A DNA stretch of 64,000 bases, taken from the NCBI RefSeq assembly GCF_006228105.1, contig NZ_VDHH01000034.1; one strand, given 5' to 3'. The notes under the pieces were generated by a model that saw only the letters and a list, made by a program, of their open reading frames with translations, was not told the DNA's origin and ran no database searches. This DNA is from Chelonobacter sp006228105. GTDB taxonomy: Bacteria; Pseudomonadota; Gammaproteobacteria; Enterobacterales; Pasteurellaceae. Position numbers and translations under genes: made by a program. Positions 51,147 to 59,857 of this stretch are shown here, one piece after another (the stretch's first letter is position 1; every line of letters begins with the position of its first letter).

Positions 51147-52652
51147 ATGTTAGAAAAAACACCCCAAAAACAATCTATCAACGCACTATTTTCTGCCCAG
51201 TTTGTTGCACAGGCGGATTTATTGGTTCCGTTAAAACAGTTGTTGTACCACGATGCCGAGAGTCGTCATATTGTGTGTATCGGTGAACATCAGCAATACG
51301 ACTGGCAGGATTTACGCCGAACTTGCAGTTGGATGATCCAACGTTTGCAAACCGAAACGTCGGAGCAAAGTGCGGTTGCGCTGGTATTCAAAAGTGGGTT
51401 TTTGATGGTTTGCGCTTTATTGGCGTGCGTTCACCTGAAACGGAAGATAATTTTGCCTTCTTTGGCGACGGTGGAACATTTGCACAGTATTGCTGCACAT
51501 TTTTCACTGTTGATGAGCGATGAACTAAAGTTGCAAGCCTATTGCCACCCAGCGAAAGGGCATCAAGCGCAACAGTACCAAGCGCAACAGTACCAAACAC
51601 AAGAGTATAGCGACAAAAGTGCGGTTTTGTTTTGTTCAGAAATCGCAGAATCAGGGCAGCCGATCGAGTTTAGCGAAGCATTTATTGGCAGCGAATTTTG
51701 CGCACCAGATAGCGCCGATATTCTGTTGTTTACTTCCGGCAGCACCGGGCAGCCGAAAGGCATTGAGAAATATCTGGCACTGTTCGACCGCCAAATCCGA
51801 ATTGAACACCAATTGTTGAAAGCGCAGCTACAAGGCTGCGTGATGTATTCGACGGTCAATCACAATCATTTGCTGGGGTTGATGTATCGTTTGCTATTTC
51901 CACTCGTGCTCAGAATGCCGTTTTTTGAATATAATTTTGTGATTCCGGAGCAGGTGGCGAAAATCCCATTTGCGTATGCGTTGATCAGCAGCCCGGCATT
52001 TTTGCGATTTTTAGATCCACGTTTAAGCTATCCGCCTGCTAATATTGTGTTTTCTTCCGGCGGTAAATTGCCGGAGCCAGTTGGATTATTGACGCAATCT
52101 TTACTGCAAACCGAGTTGATGGAGTTCTACGGCTCCAGCGAAACCGGCGCAGTGGCGTACCGCACGTTTCCACAACAGCAGTGGCTGGTGCTGGACGGCA
52201 TTGAGTTTAAACAGGATTTACAAGACAACTGTTTAACCATTCGCTCACCGCTGTTGCCAAGTGGCGAGTGGTATAAAATGGAAGATCGGATTGCGCTGCA
52301 AAAGAACAGTTTTGAACTACTGGGCAGGGCGGATAGGGTAGCAAAAATTTCGGATAAACGGATTTCGTTGACTCAGATTGAGAATTTAGCGCTGCAACTG
52401 GAAGAGATTAAGGAAGTTAAAGCCTTAGTGGTCAGTGATCATTTACGCGATAGCGTCGGCTTGGTGGTGGTACTGAATGACGGACATCAAGATCAATCGC
52501 GCAAAGCGATTTTGTTGCGGCTGCGCCAACATTTAAAAAACCACATCGAATTGATCGCGTTGCCACGCAAAGTGCGGTTGCAGCCTTTTATGCCGATGAA
52601 TGAACAGGGCAAACTCAGTTTAAGCCTACTACAGGAGCTGTTTAATGAGTGA
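51147..52652 (+). CDS. apeH: APE aryl acid-ACP ligase (AMP-forming)
   Basis: A 501-residue adenylate-forming enzyme. The P-loop LLFTSGSTGQPKG (near residue 192) and the A5 motif FYGSSETG (near 329) are clear. It activates the aryl starter acid and loads it on an ACP. A glutamine/tyrosine-rich insertion of three 5-residue repeats (residues about 140-154) is coded by tandem 15-bp repeats. Overlaps apeI by 8 bases. Confidence 0.9.
   Translation: MLEKTPQKQSINALFSAQFVAQADLLVPLKQLLYHDAESRHIVCIGEHQQYDWQDLRRTCSWMIQRLQTETSEQSAVALVFKSGFLMVCALLACVHLKRKIILPSLATVEHLHSIAAHFSLLMSDELKLQAYCHPAKGHQAQQYQAQQYQTQEYSDKSAVLFCSEIAESGQPIEFSEAFIGSEFCAPDSADILLFTSGSTGQPKGIEKYLALFDRQIRIEHQLLKAQLQGCVMYSTVNHNHLLGLMYRLLFPLVLRMPFFEYNFVIPEQVAKIPFAYALISSPAFLRFLDPRLSYPPANIVFSSGGKLPEPVGLLTQSLLQTELMEFYGSSETGAVAYRTFPQQQWLVLDGIEFKQDLQDNCLTIRSPLLPSGEWYKMEDRIALQKNSFELLGRADRVAKISDKRISLTQIENLALQLEEIKEVKALVVSDHLRDSVGLVVVLNDGHQDQSRKAILLRLRQHLKNHIELIALPRKVRLQPFMPMNEQGKLSLSLLQELFNE
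51564..51608 (+). repeat. Tandem 15-bp repeat inside apeH
   Basis: Two exact copies of CAAGCGCAACAGTAC followed by a third diverged copy (CAAACACAAGAGTAT). Unit length is a multiple of three, so copy-number change would keep the frame. Confidence 0.9.
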
Positions 52653-52986
52653 GTTGTTACCAAGCTATCAAGTGTTGTGCCACGATGATGGCTATTTGCA
52701 GATCGAGTGTCATTTTAGCTCGGACTACCCCTATTTTGCAGGGCATTTTCCGGCGTTACCGATCTTGGCAGGTGTGGTGCAATTGGGGGTCGTGCATGGT
52801 TTTGTACAGCAATTTTGGCAGCAAGATCTAACAACGGCAACGATTCGGCAAATCAAGTTTCAAAAATTAATTTTCAGTGGCAGCCGCGTGACCTTGCAGC
52901 TTGAACGCAGGCTTGCCAACAAGCAGCTCAAATTTAGTTATTATTTGGATCAAGATGTTGCCAGCAGTGGAATATTACTGTTATGA
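52645..52986 (+). CDS. apeI: APE dehydratase, hotdog fold (ApeI type)
   Basis: A 113-residue FabZ-like protein with the catalytic histidine in FAGHFPALPILAGVVQL (near residue 35). The active partner of the ApeI/ApeP dehydratase pair. Start overlaps apeH; end overlaps the glycosyltransferase by ATGA. Confidence 0.88.
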   Translation: MSELLPSYQVLCHDDGYLQIECHFSSDYPYFAGHFPALPILAGVVQLGVVHGFVQQFWQQDLTTATIRQIKFQKLIFSGSRVTLQLERRLANKQLKFSYYLDQDVASSGILLL

Positions 52987-53726
52987 AAACTGATAATCTA
53001 AAATATTGTATCGTAATCCCTTGCTACAACCACGGGCGTTTCATTCGCGCGGTGATTGAAAAAGTCAGCGATTTTAACTTGCCGATTATACTGATTGATG
53101 ATGCTTCAGATGTGGAAACCGCAGCCATTTTGTCGGAGTTGGCGACGCAATATGATTTGATTCTACACCGCCATTCACAGAATTTGGGTAAAGGTGGCGC
53201 TTTGAAAACCGCACTTTACTTGGCAGAATGGCTTGGGTTTTCACATATATTGCAAGTGGATGCTGATGGACAGCATGATTTGCAAGACATTCCCCGTTTT
53301 ATCGAGATTTCACAACATTCGCCGCAAGCACTGGTTTCCGGACAACCGATATACGATCACAGCGTGCCGAAGCTGCGTTACTACGGGCGTTATCTAACCC
53401 ATGTTTGGGTTTGGCTAGAAACGTTATCGTTTGATATCAAAGACAGTTTATGCGGTTTTCGAGTCTATCCGGTAGCAAATACGCTGGCAATTGTACGGCA
53501 GGTTTACAGTGGCAATCGAATGGAATTTGACATTGAAATTCTAGTGCAATATTACTGGCGCTATCAGCAAGTGCGGTTTTTGCCGACCAACGTAATCTAT
53601 CCTAAAGACGGGATTTCGCATTTTGATCAATGGCGTGATAACCTGCGATTGAGTAAAATGCACTGCCGTTTACTATTACAATTATGGCGCTATTTTCCGG
53701 CGTTGCTCCGTAACAAATTCACATAA
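52983..53726 (+). CDS. Glycosyltransferase family 2 of the APE cluster
   Basis: A 247-residue GT-A enzyme with VIPCYNHG at the start, the nucleotide-sugar region LIDDASD and the DXD-like VDADGQHD (near residue 98). Without membrane helices. Likely adds a sugar during coupling of the polyene to its lipid. Together with the next gene it corresponds to the apeJ position. Confidence 0.85.
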   Translation: MKTDNLKYCIVIPCYNHGRFIRAVIEKVSDFNLPIILIDDASDVETAAILSELATQYDLILHRHSQNLGKGGALKTALYLAEWLGFSHILQVDADGQHDLQDIPRFIEISQHSPQALVSGQPIYDHSVPKLRYYGRYLTHVWVWLETLSFDIKDSLCGFRVYPVANTLAIVRQVYSGNRMEFDIEILVQYYWRYQQVRFLPTNVIYPKDGISHFDQWRDNLRLSKMHCRLLLQLWRYFPALLRNKFT

Positions 53727-53737
53727 AAAGTATCGCC

Positions 53738-54682
53738 ATGAAAACAGAACATTGGTCGAGAATGGCAGAAACCGGCTCAGAAATCGGCATTCGGACACTA
53801 TTGATCATTTATCGTATTTTGGGCAAACGTGGCTTTCGTTTCTTGCTCAAGCCGGTTATTTTTTATTATTGGGCATTTGCCAAACAGCACCGAACGGCGT
53901 CTGAGCAATATTTGCAGAATTTACAAGCCTATTTTGACCCTTTGGATTATCCCACAAAAAAACTGAACAGTTTTCATCATTTGTCCTATTTTGCGGAAGC
54001 GATTTTAAATAAAATCATTGCGTGGCGTGGTGATATTTCGATTGACGACATCAACTTTCATTTTGCAGATGGATTAGCGGAAAATGCGAAAACGCTGCGC
54101 AGTGCGCTGATTATCGGCTCTCATCTGGGCGATTTAGAATTGTGCAGAGCGTTGAGTGCGCGCGAAACTGGATTGAAAGTGACAGCGTTGGTTTTTACCC
54201 GTCATGCGGTTCGTTTTAACGCATTGCTCGAAAAATACCAGCAAGTCGGGCGTGGGCGGATCGAACTGCTACAAATTGATGCGATCTCGCCTGCTACACT
54301 GTTTTTGTTGCAACAAAAAATTCAGGCGGGGCATTTGATTATTATCGTGGGCGATCGCACCAGCCCGAATGACCCGACGCTGCAAAACAGCAGCTCGGCG
54401 ACATTTTTAGGCAAAACAGCATATTTTCCGCATGGCCCTTATGTGTTGGCACATCTGTTGAAAGTGCCGGTGTATCTGATGTTTGTGCTGCGTCATCCGA
54501 CGCAAGATAACCGCTTCGATTTCTATTTAGAGTTGTTTGCGGAACGTATTCATTTGCCAAGAGCGCTGCGCAAACAAGAAGGCGTGCAGGGCTATATTGA
54601 AAAATATGCCGCTCGGTTGGAGCATTACTGCCGTTTGTCGCCGTTGGAGTGGTTTAATTTTTATGATTTTTGGCGTAAGTAG
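53738..54682 (+). CDS. LpxL/LPLAT-type acyltransferase of the APE cluster
   Basis: A 314-residue protein with an N-terminal hydrophobic helix and the LpxL-like motif GSHLGDLELCRAL (HX4-5D/E, near residue 128) plus VGDRTSPND (near 205). It lies 11 bases after the glycosyltransferase and probably acts with it to acylate the carrier lipid with the polyene. Confidence 0.82.
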   Translation: MKTEHWSRMAETGSEIGIRTLLIIYRILGKRGFRFLLKPVIFYYWAFAKQHRTASEQYLQNLQAYFDPLDYPTKKLNSFHHLSYFAEAILNKIIAWRGDISIDDINFHFADGLAENAKTLRSALIIGSHLGDLELCRALSARETGLKVTALVFTRHAVRFNALLEKYQQVGRGRIELLQIDAISPATLFLLQQKIQAGHLIIIVGDRTSPNDPTLQNSSSATFLGKTAYFPHGPYVLAHLLKVPVYLMFVLRHPTQDNRFDFYLELFAERIHLPRALRKQEGVQGYIEKYAARLEHYCRLSPLEWFNFYDFWRK

Positions 54683-54687
54683 AGAAA

Positions 54688-55140
54688 ATGACAAGATATA
54701 AAACAGGCTTGGTGCAAGCAAGCGTACAATTAAAACCGGCATTTCAGGATCTGGATCCGATGCAGGTTGTCTGGCACGGACGCTACTGGCAATTTATCGA
54801 AGAGGCGAGAATTGCGCTGTTCGATAAGCTGGGCTACGGCTATCGTGAAATGGTTGCTTCAGGTTACCAGTGGCCGGTGGTCAAAGCGGAGATCAAATAT
54901 ATCAGACCGATTGTGTTGGATCAGCAATTTACAGTGACGGCGGATTTAATCGAATTTGAAAATCAGGTCAAAATAGCGTTTACTTTTCGTGATTACCGCG
55001 AAAACACAGTGTTATGCCGCGCATCAAGCACCCAAGTGGCGGTTCGATTGGGTGGCGATGAGTTGCAATTTGTTACCCCCGACTGCTGGCAGAACAAAGT
55101 GCGGTGTTGTTTAAATGCAACAACATCGAACGCTGATTAG
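54688..55140 (+). CDS. apeK: Acyl-CoA/ACP thioesterase, 4HBT family (ApeK type)
   Basis: A 150-residue hotdog thioesterase. The catalytic segment DLDPMQVVWHGRYWQFIEEAR (near residues 20-40) is typical. It may release the finished chain or clear stalled intermediates. Confidence 0.85.
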   Translation: MTRYKTGLVQASVQLKPAFQDLDPMQVVWHGRYWQFIEEARIALFDKLGYGYREMVASGYQWPVVKAEIKYIRPIVLDQQFTVTADLIEFENQVKIAFTFRDYRENTVLCRASSTQVAVRLGGDELQFVTPDCWQNKVRCCLNATTSNAD

Positions 55141-55174
55141 AAATAGCGAATAGGAAAAAATCAAGGATTAGGAT

Positions 55175-55795
55175 ATGCGATATCGGTTTTTATATTTAGT
55201 AGCGATTTTTGCTGGCATGATCGGCACGGCGGTGGCAGAGCCATCCTCACCAGAACTACAGCAAATCAAAGTGCGGTTATCAGTGCCGAATAAACTGCAA
55301 TGTGATTTTCGACAAACGCGGCAGATTGCGGCACTCAGCCGACCGTTGGAGTCACAAGGAACCTTAACGTTAGATAAAACCAAAGGCGTTATTTGGGCAC
55401 AAACCGCACCATTTGCACAAACCGTAGTGATGACCCCTAAGCGAATCTATCAAGAAGTGCAGGGCAACAGCAAAACGATTAGCGAACAGGAGCAGCCACA
55501 GCTGTTTCATTTTACAGCGCTGATGAGCGATATTTTTCAAGGAGAATGGCAGGCGTTGCAGCCGTTTTTTGATCTTCAGCCGCAACCGAGCAAATCACCT
55601 CTGTGGCATTTGGATTTGCTGCCGACAGCCCAACCGTTTAATCAAATTTTTAATAAAATCAGCTTGAGCGGTGATCGCACGGTACAACATATTGAACTGG
55701 ACGATAAACAAAATGACACCACGCGATTAGTCTTTTCTAATTGCCACGAATTGAAACAGCTTTCACATGCGCAGCAGCAGCTTCTGGCAGATTAA
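55175..55795 (+). CDS. apeL: LolA-like outer membrane carrier protein (ApeL type)
   Basis: A 206-residue exported protein with a signal peptide ending near residue 21 (GTAVAEP) and a LolA-like beta-sheet body (DFRQTRQIAALSRPLESQGTL). It is suited to carry the lipid-linked polyene across the periplasm. Overlaps the exporter gene by 29 bases. Confidence 0.83.
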   Translation: MRYRFLYLVAIFAGMIGTAVAEPSSPELQQIKVRLSVPNKLQCDFRQTRQIAALSRPLESQGTLTLDKTKGVIWAQTAPFAQTVVMTPKRIYQEVQGNSKTISEQEQPQLFHFTALMSDIFQGEWQALQPFFDLQPQPSKSPLWHLDLLPTAQPFNQIFNKISLSGDRTVQHIELDDKQNDTTRLVFSNCHELKQLSHAQQQLLAD

Positions 55796-58043
55796 GACAG
55801 GCAGCCGCGCCGTTATTTGGTTTGTAGCATTGCTGATTATGGCAGTTTGCTTGGGGCTGACCGCTCGCAGTGCCAAGATCGAAAGCAATGTGACCGCACT
55901 TTTAGATGGCAATTATCAGGTTGCACCGCAAATTGAGAAGAAGTTATCGACAGGGCTCAACCGCTCTTTGCTGTGGTTGGTCGGTGCCGATAGTCTCGCG
56001 CAGGCAATGCAAAGTGCGGTGCAATGGCAGGAATATTTAACCACGTTGCCGCAACTGCGACAAATTCAAGGGCAAAACCAAGCGCTACAGCAAGATTGGC
56101 AGCGCTACTTTTTTGACTATCGCAGCATCTTATTAAGCGATCAGTTGCGAATACAGTTGGCAGATCCTCTCAGTTATTATCCAACGTTGCAGGCTGAAAT
56201 CTACTCGCCATTCTCCGGCATCAGTTCGGCTGAATTGGCGAATGATCCGCTATTGTTGGTCAGGCAGCAGCTCTTGCAGCGCAAGAGCGGTAACATTCAG
56301 TCGCAGCAAGGTTGGTTGTATGTGCAACATCAACAAAAATTTTATATTTTATTGCGTGCCGAGTTAGAACCTTCTCAAGATAATATCAATGACAAAACAG
56401 TATTAGTGAATCAGCTGCACGATTTTCAGCAGCAGTTGCAACAAACTTTCCCTGATACTGAAGTGTATGCGCGCGGAGCGCTATTTTTTAGTCAGGCTTC
56501 AGCAATGAGTGTAGAGCAAGATATTAAAACCATTGGGCTTGGTTCATTGTTGGGCGTGGTGGTGCTGCTGTTGCTGGTGTTTCGCAGTTTTTATCCGTTG
56601 CTGTTGATCACGGCTTCGCTGTTTAGCGGTGTGGTGAGTGGAACTTTGATGACATGGTGGTTTTTTGGTGAAATTCATCTGCTGACGATTGCGCTCAGTA
56701 CCACCTTAATTGGGGTGTCCGCGGATTACAGTATCCATTACCTGATCGAGCGGCGGTTTGCGGAACCTGCGCAAAGTGCGGATCACATTTTGAAGCAGTT
56801 GATGCCGTCGCTAAATTTTGCGTTTATTACCACAGCGTTGGCGTATCTAGTGCTGTATTTCTCACCGATTGGAATTTTGCGTCAAATGGCGGTGTATGCG
56901 GTTTTTGGTTTGTTGGGATCGTTATTGACAATCTATTGGTTATATCCCTATTTTATCGAGAAAATTACACCACAACCGCTCTTTTGGAAACGCAACATTG
57001 AACGCTATTTGGCGTTTTGGCAACACAGCAACAGCGTGCTGGTGGTGATATTGCTAGCGTTGCCATTAATGTTTTACAGTATCAGCCGCTTAACCTTGAA
57101 TGATGATGTGCGCAGCTTTCAAAATCAGCCGGAATCTTTGCAACAAATTGAGAAAAAAGTGACCGAAATTCTGGGGCAAGGTGCTCAGTTGCAATATTTT
57201 ATTGTGCAAGCGGAAAATGACGAAAAGCTGTTGCAGCGCAGCGAGCAACTGAAATTAGCATTGGAACAACAGTATCTGGCAGATAGCTACAGCGTGCTGC
57301 TGTCGGATTATGTGCCGAGCGAACAGCGGCAAAGCCAGAATTATCAGTTGCTGAACAGCGCTTTCAACTGTTTGTTGCCGATGCTACAGCAATTGGGCTT
57401 GAGTGAGATAAAGCCGTATCCACAGGCAGATATTCGTTTGTCTGATTTTATGCAAAGACCTATCGGTGCTGACTTTAAAGCGCTCTATTTTTCCGATCAA
57501 AGCGGTAGTTATTTGTTGGTGCCGTTGCAGCAAGGGGATCCAAAACTGTTCAACAGCATTGCTGGCTCGCTTAGCGGTGTGAGTTATCACAATTTGACAC
57601 AGCAATGGAGCGATTTATTTGAACATAGCCGCAACACGGTGTTGATGATTTTGGCTGCAAGTTTTGTACTGGTGTTTATTTGCCTGAGCTATGGTTTCAA
57701 TATCAAAACCGCACTTGGCATTTTGGCAGTGATTGGCTTGGCAATGTTGATTGCTTTGGCATTGTTGAGCGCTTTTGATCAAAGTTTTAACCTGTTTGCG
57801 GCTTTGGGGCTGGTGCTAATTTTAGGAATGGGCGTGGATTACGGTGTGTTTTTGGCGAAAAAAAGTGCGGTATTGGTTTCATCATTTTTAGCGATTTCTC
57901 TCTCTGCCTTGACCACCCAACTTTCGTTTGGCTTGCTGATGCTCAGCCAAACGAACGCTTTGGTCAGTTTTGCTTTAGTGGTCTCCATCGGTATCGGCAG
58001 CACCTTTCTGTTTATGCCGCTGATGTTGCGAGTGACAAAATAG
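55767..58043 (+). CDS. apeM: MMPL/RND-family exporter (ApeM type)
   Basis: A 758-residue inner-membrane protein with about 12 helices in two RND-like halves (helix clusters about 245-390 and 620-758) separated by periplasmic domains. GVSADYSIHYLIERR and GMGVDYGVFLAKKS are the paired intramembrane-aspartate motifs that bind protons. It likely exports the lipid-linked polyene. Last gene of the APE run, convergent with gmhB. Confidence 0.88.
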   Translation: MRSSSFWQIKTGSRAVIWFVALLIMAVCLGLTARSAKIESNVTALLDGNYQVAPQIEKKLSTGLNRSLLWLVGADSLAQAMQSAVQWQEYLTTLPQLRQIQGQNQALQQDWQRYFFDYRSILLSDQLRIQLADPLSYYPTLQAEIYSPFSGISSAELANDPLLLVRQQLLQRKSGNIQSQQGWLYVQHQQKFYILLRAELEPSQDNINDKTVLVNQLHDFQQQLQQTFPDTEVYARGALFFSQASAMSVEQDIKTIGLGSLLGVVVLLLLVFRSFYPLLLITASLFSGVVSGTLMTWWFFGEIHLLTIALSTTLIGVSADYSIHYLIERRFAEPAQSADHILKQLMPSLNFAFITTALAYLVLYFSPIGILRQMAVYAVFGLLGSLLTIYWLYPYFIEKITPQPLFWKRNIERYLAFWQHSNSVLVVILLALPLMFYSISRLTLNDDVRSFQNQPESLQQIEKKVTEILGQGAQLQYFIVQAENDEKLLQRSEQLKLALEQQYLADSYSVLLSDYVPSEQRQSQNYQLLNSAFNCLLPMLQQLGLSEIKPYPQADIRLSDFMQRPIGADFKALYFSDQSGSYLLVPLQQGDPKLFNSIAGSLSGVSYHNLTQQWSDLFEHSRNTVLMILAASFVLVFICLSYGFNIKTALGILAVIGLAMLIALALLSAFDQSFNLFAALGLVLILGMGVDYGVFLAKKSAVLVSSFLAISLSALTTQLSFGLLMLSQTNALVSFALVVSIGIGSTFLFMPLMLRVTK

Positions 58044-58058
58044 TGGCGCATCACATTG

Positions 58059-58610
58059 CTATTTTTGGCTGAGAATATACCCCGACAAATCCGCCACTGA
58101 ATCCAGCACTGCTTCGGCGAATTGTTCGCCTTCAGTGGTGACGGTTTTGCCGCTGCGAACCAAGATATTATGCGCAACACCAGCCGCTTTACCCGCCATG
58201 AGATCTTCGATTTTGTCACCGACCATAAAAGAGTGGTTCGGGTCGATGTTCAATTCTTGAATCGCTTGCAGCAACATACCTGGTTTGGGTTTGCGGCAGT
58301 CGCAGTCTTGGCGGTATTCGCCGATGCCGTCGGGCAGGTGCGGGCAGTAGTAAATGCCGTCAAAATCAACACCGCGATCCGCCAGTGACCAATCAAACCA
58401 TTCCGTCAGTTGCAAAAATTGATCTTCACTGAAATAACCGCGAGCAATGCCGGACTGATTGGTGACCAATACCAGCAAATAGCCCATTTTTTTCAATTCA
58501 GCCAGCGCTTCGATACTGCCGCCGATAAAGTCAAACCGATCAATTTCATGTACATAGCCATGATCGACATTGAGGGTTCCGTCGCGATCTAAAAAAATTG
58601 CTTTTTCCAC
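58059..58610 (-). CDS. gmhB: D-glycero-beta-D-manno-heptose-1,7-bisphosphate 7-phosphatase
   Basis: A 183-residue HAD phosphatase with the nucleophile motif FLDRDGTLN (Asp near residue 8), TNQSG, the zinc site CPHLPDG...DCDCRKPKPGM and GDKIEDLMAG. It removes the 7-phosphate in ADP-heptose synthesis for lipooligosaccharide core. Ends 15 bases from the convergent apeM. Confidence 0.95.
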   Translation of the reverse strand: MEKAIFLDRDGTLNVDHGYVHEIDRFDFIGGSIEALAELKKMGYLLVLVTNQSGIARGYFSEDQFLQLTEWFDWSLADRGVDFDGIYYCPHLPDGIGEYRQDCDCRKPKPGMLLQAIQELNIDPNHSFMVGDKIEDLMAGKAAGVAHNILVRSGKTVTTEGEQFAEAVLDSVADLSGYILSQK

Positions 58611-58681
58611 ATTTTCCTCACTTAAACTAATAGGTTGCTGTTTAGCATAGCACTTTTTAGCACAAAAAGACGCAGAAGCAG

Positions 58682-58720
58682 TAAGCTATCAAAGGATCTT
58701 GCTATAAAATTGATAGCTTA
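58682..58720. repeat. Inverted repeat in the gmhB-metN gap
   Basis: Two perfect 11-nt arms, TAAGCTATCAA (58682-58692) and TTGATAGCTTA (58710-58720), separated by 17 bases. No T-run. It may be a protein-binding site or an RNA hairpin; nothing else explains it. Confidence 0.6.
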
Positions 58721-58754
58721 TAATTTGTTGTTATAAAAAAGTACTAACTACTGG

Positions 58755-58782
58755 TTGACATAGCAATCTGGACGTCTAAAAT
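58755..58782 (+). promoter_or_regulatory. metNIQ promoter with overlapping MetJ operator
   Basis: TTGACA (58755-58760) and TAAAAT (58777-58782) are 16 bp apart. Between them AGCAATCT and GGACGTCT (58762-58777) form two tandem met boxes; the second matches the AGACGTCT consensus at 7 of 8 positions. MetJ binding would block the promoter when S-adenosylmethionine is high. Confidence 0.75.
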
Positions 58783-58822
58783 AGCAAAATCATTTTGATA
58801 ATCCCCATTATAAAGGGCTTAT

Positions 58823-59857
58823 ATGATTAAGCTAAAAAATATTAATAAAATTTTTGAGGTCAAAGGCAAAAAACTGACCGCACTTGACAACGTCAATCTG
58901 GAGATCCCGAAGGGGCAGATTTGTGGCGTGATCGGTGCGTCGGGTGCCGGCAAAAGCACCTTGATTCGTTGCGCCAACTTGCTTGAACTGCCGACCAGCG
59001 GACAGGTGTTTGTGGATGGTGAAGAGCTGACCGCAATGAATAACACACAATTGGTGGCTGCTCGTCGTCATATCGGTATGATTTTTCAGCATTTTAATCT
59101 GTTGAGCAGCCGCACGGTGTTCGGCAATGTGGCGTTGCCGTTGGAATTGATCGGCATGGATAGTGCGGCAGTGACGCAGCGTGTCGATGAATTGCTGGAA
59201 TTGGTCGGCTTGAGCGATAAGAAGCATGTGTATCCGAGCAATTTGTCCGGCGGTCAAAAACAACGGGTGGCGATTGCCCGTGCATTGGCGTCGGAGCCGA
59301 AAGTGTTATTGTGTGACGAAGCCACCAGTGCGCTTGATCCGGCGACCACCCAGTCGATCTTAGCACTGTTGCAAGAGATCAATCAGAAACTGGGTTTGAC
59401 TATTTTGTTAATCACCCACGAAATGGAAGTGGTGAAACAGATTTGCCATCAGGTGGTGGTGATTGATAAGGGGCAATTGGTTGAAAGTGGTAGCGTCAGC
59501 GAAATTTTCTCTAACCCGAAAACCGAATTGGCAAAAAGTTTTATCCAATCGACCTTTCGGATTAACCTGCCGAAAGAGTATATGGAGCAGCTCTCCGCTG
59601 CCCCGAAGGGTGCGAACTCTTATCCGATTATCAAATTTGAATTTACCGGACGTTCGGTCGATGCGCCGTTGTTGTCACAAACCTCGAAAAAGTTTGGCGT
59701 GGATTTGAGTATTTTGGTGTCGCAAATTGATTATATCGGTGGCGTGAAGTTCGGGTTTACCATTGCGGAAGTTGAAGGTCCGGAAGATGCGATTACCGAA
59801 ACAAAAATTTATTTAATGGAACATAATGTGCGGGTTGAGGTGCTGGGATATGTTTGA
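58823..59857 (+). CDS. metN: Methionine ABC transporter ATP-binding protein
   Basis: A 344-residue subunit. Walker A GASGAGKST (near residue 38), signature LSGGQKQRVAIARAL (near 140), Walker B LLCDEATSALD and a C-terminal NIL methionine-sensing domain (about 270-344) that gives feedback inhibition by internal methionine. Overlaps metI by 8 bases. Confidence 0.96.
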   Translation: MIKLKNINKIFEVKGKKLTALDNVNLEIPKGQICGVIGASGAGKSTLIRCANLLELPTSGQVFVDGEELTAMNNTQLVAARRHIGMIFQHFNLLSSRTVFGNVALPLELIGMDSAAVTQRVDELLELVGLSDKKHVYPSNLSGGQKQRVAIARALASEPKVLLCDEATSALDPATTQSILALLQEINQKLGLTILLITHEMEVVKQICHQVVVIDKGQLVESGSVSEIFSNPKTELAKSFIQSTFRINLPKEYMEQLSAAPKGANSYPIIKFEFTGRSVDAPLLSQTSKKFGVDLSILVSQIDYIGGVKFGFTIAEVEGPEDAITETKIYLMEHNVRVEVLGYV

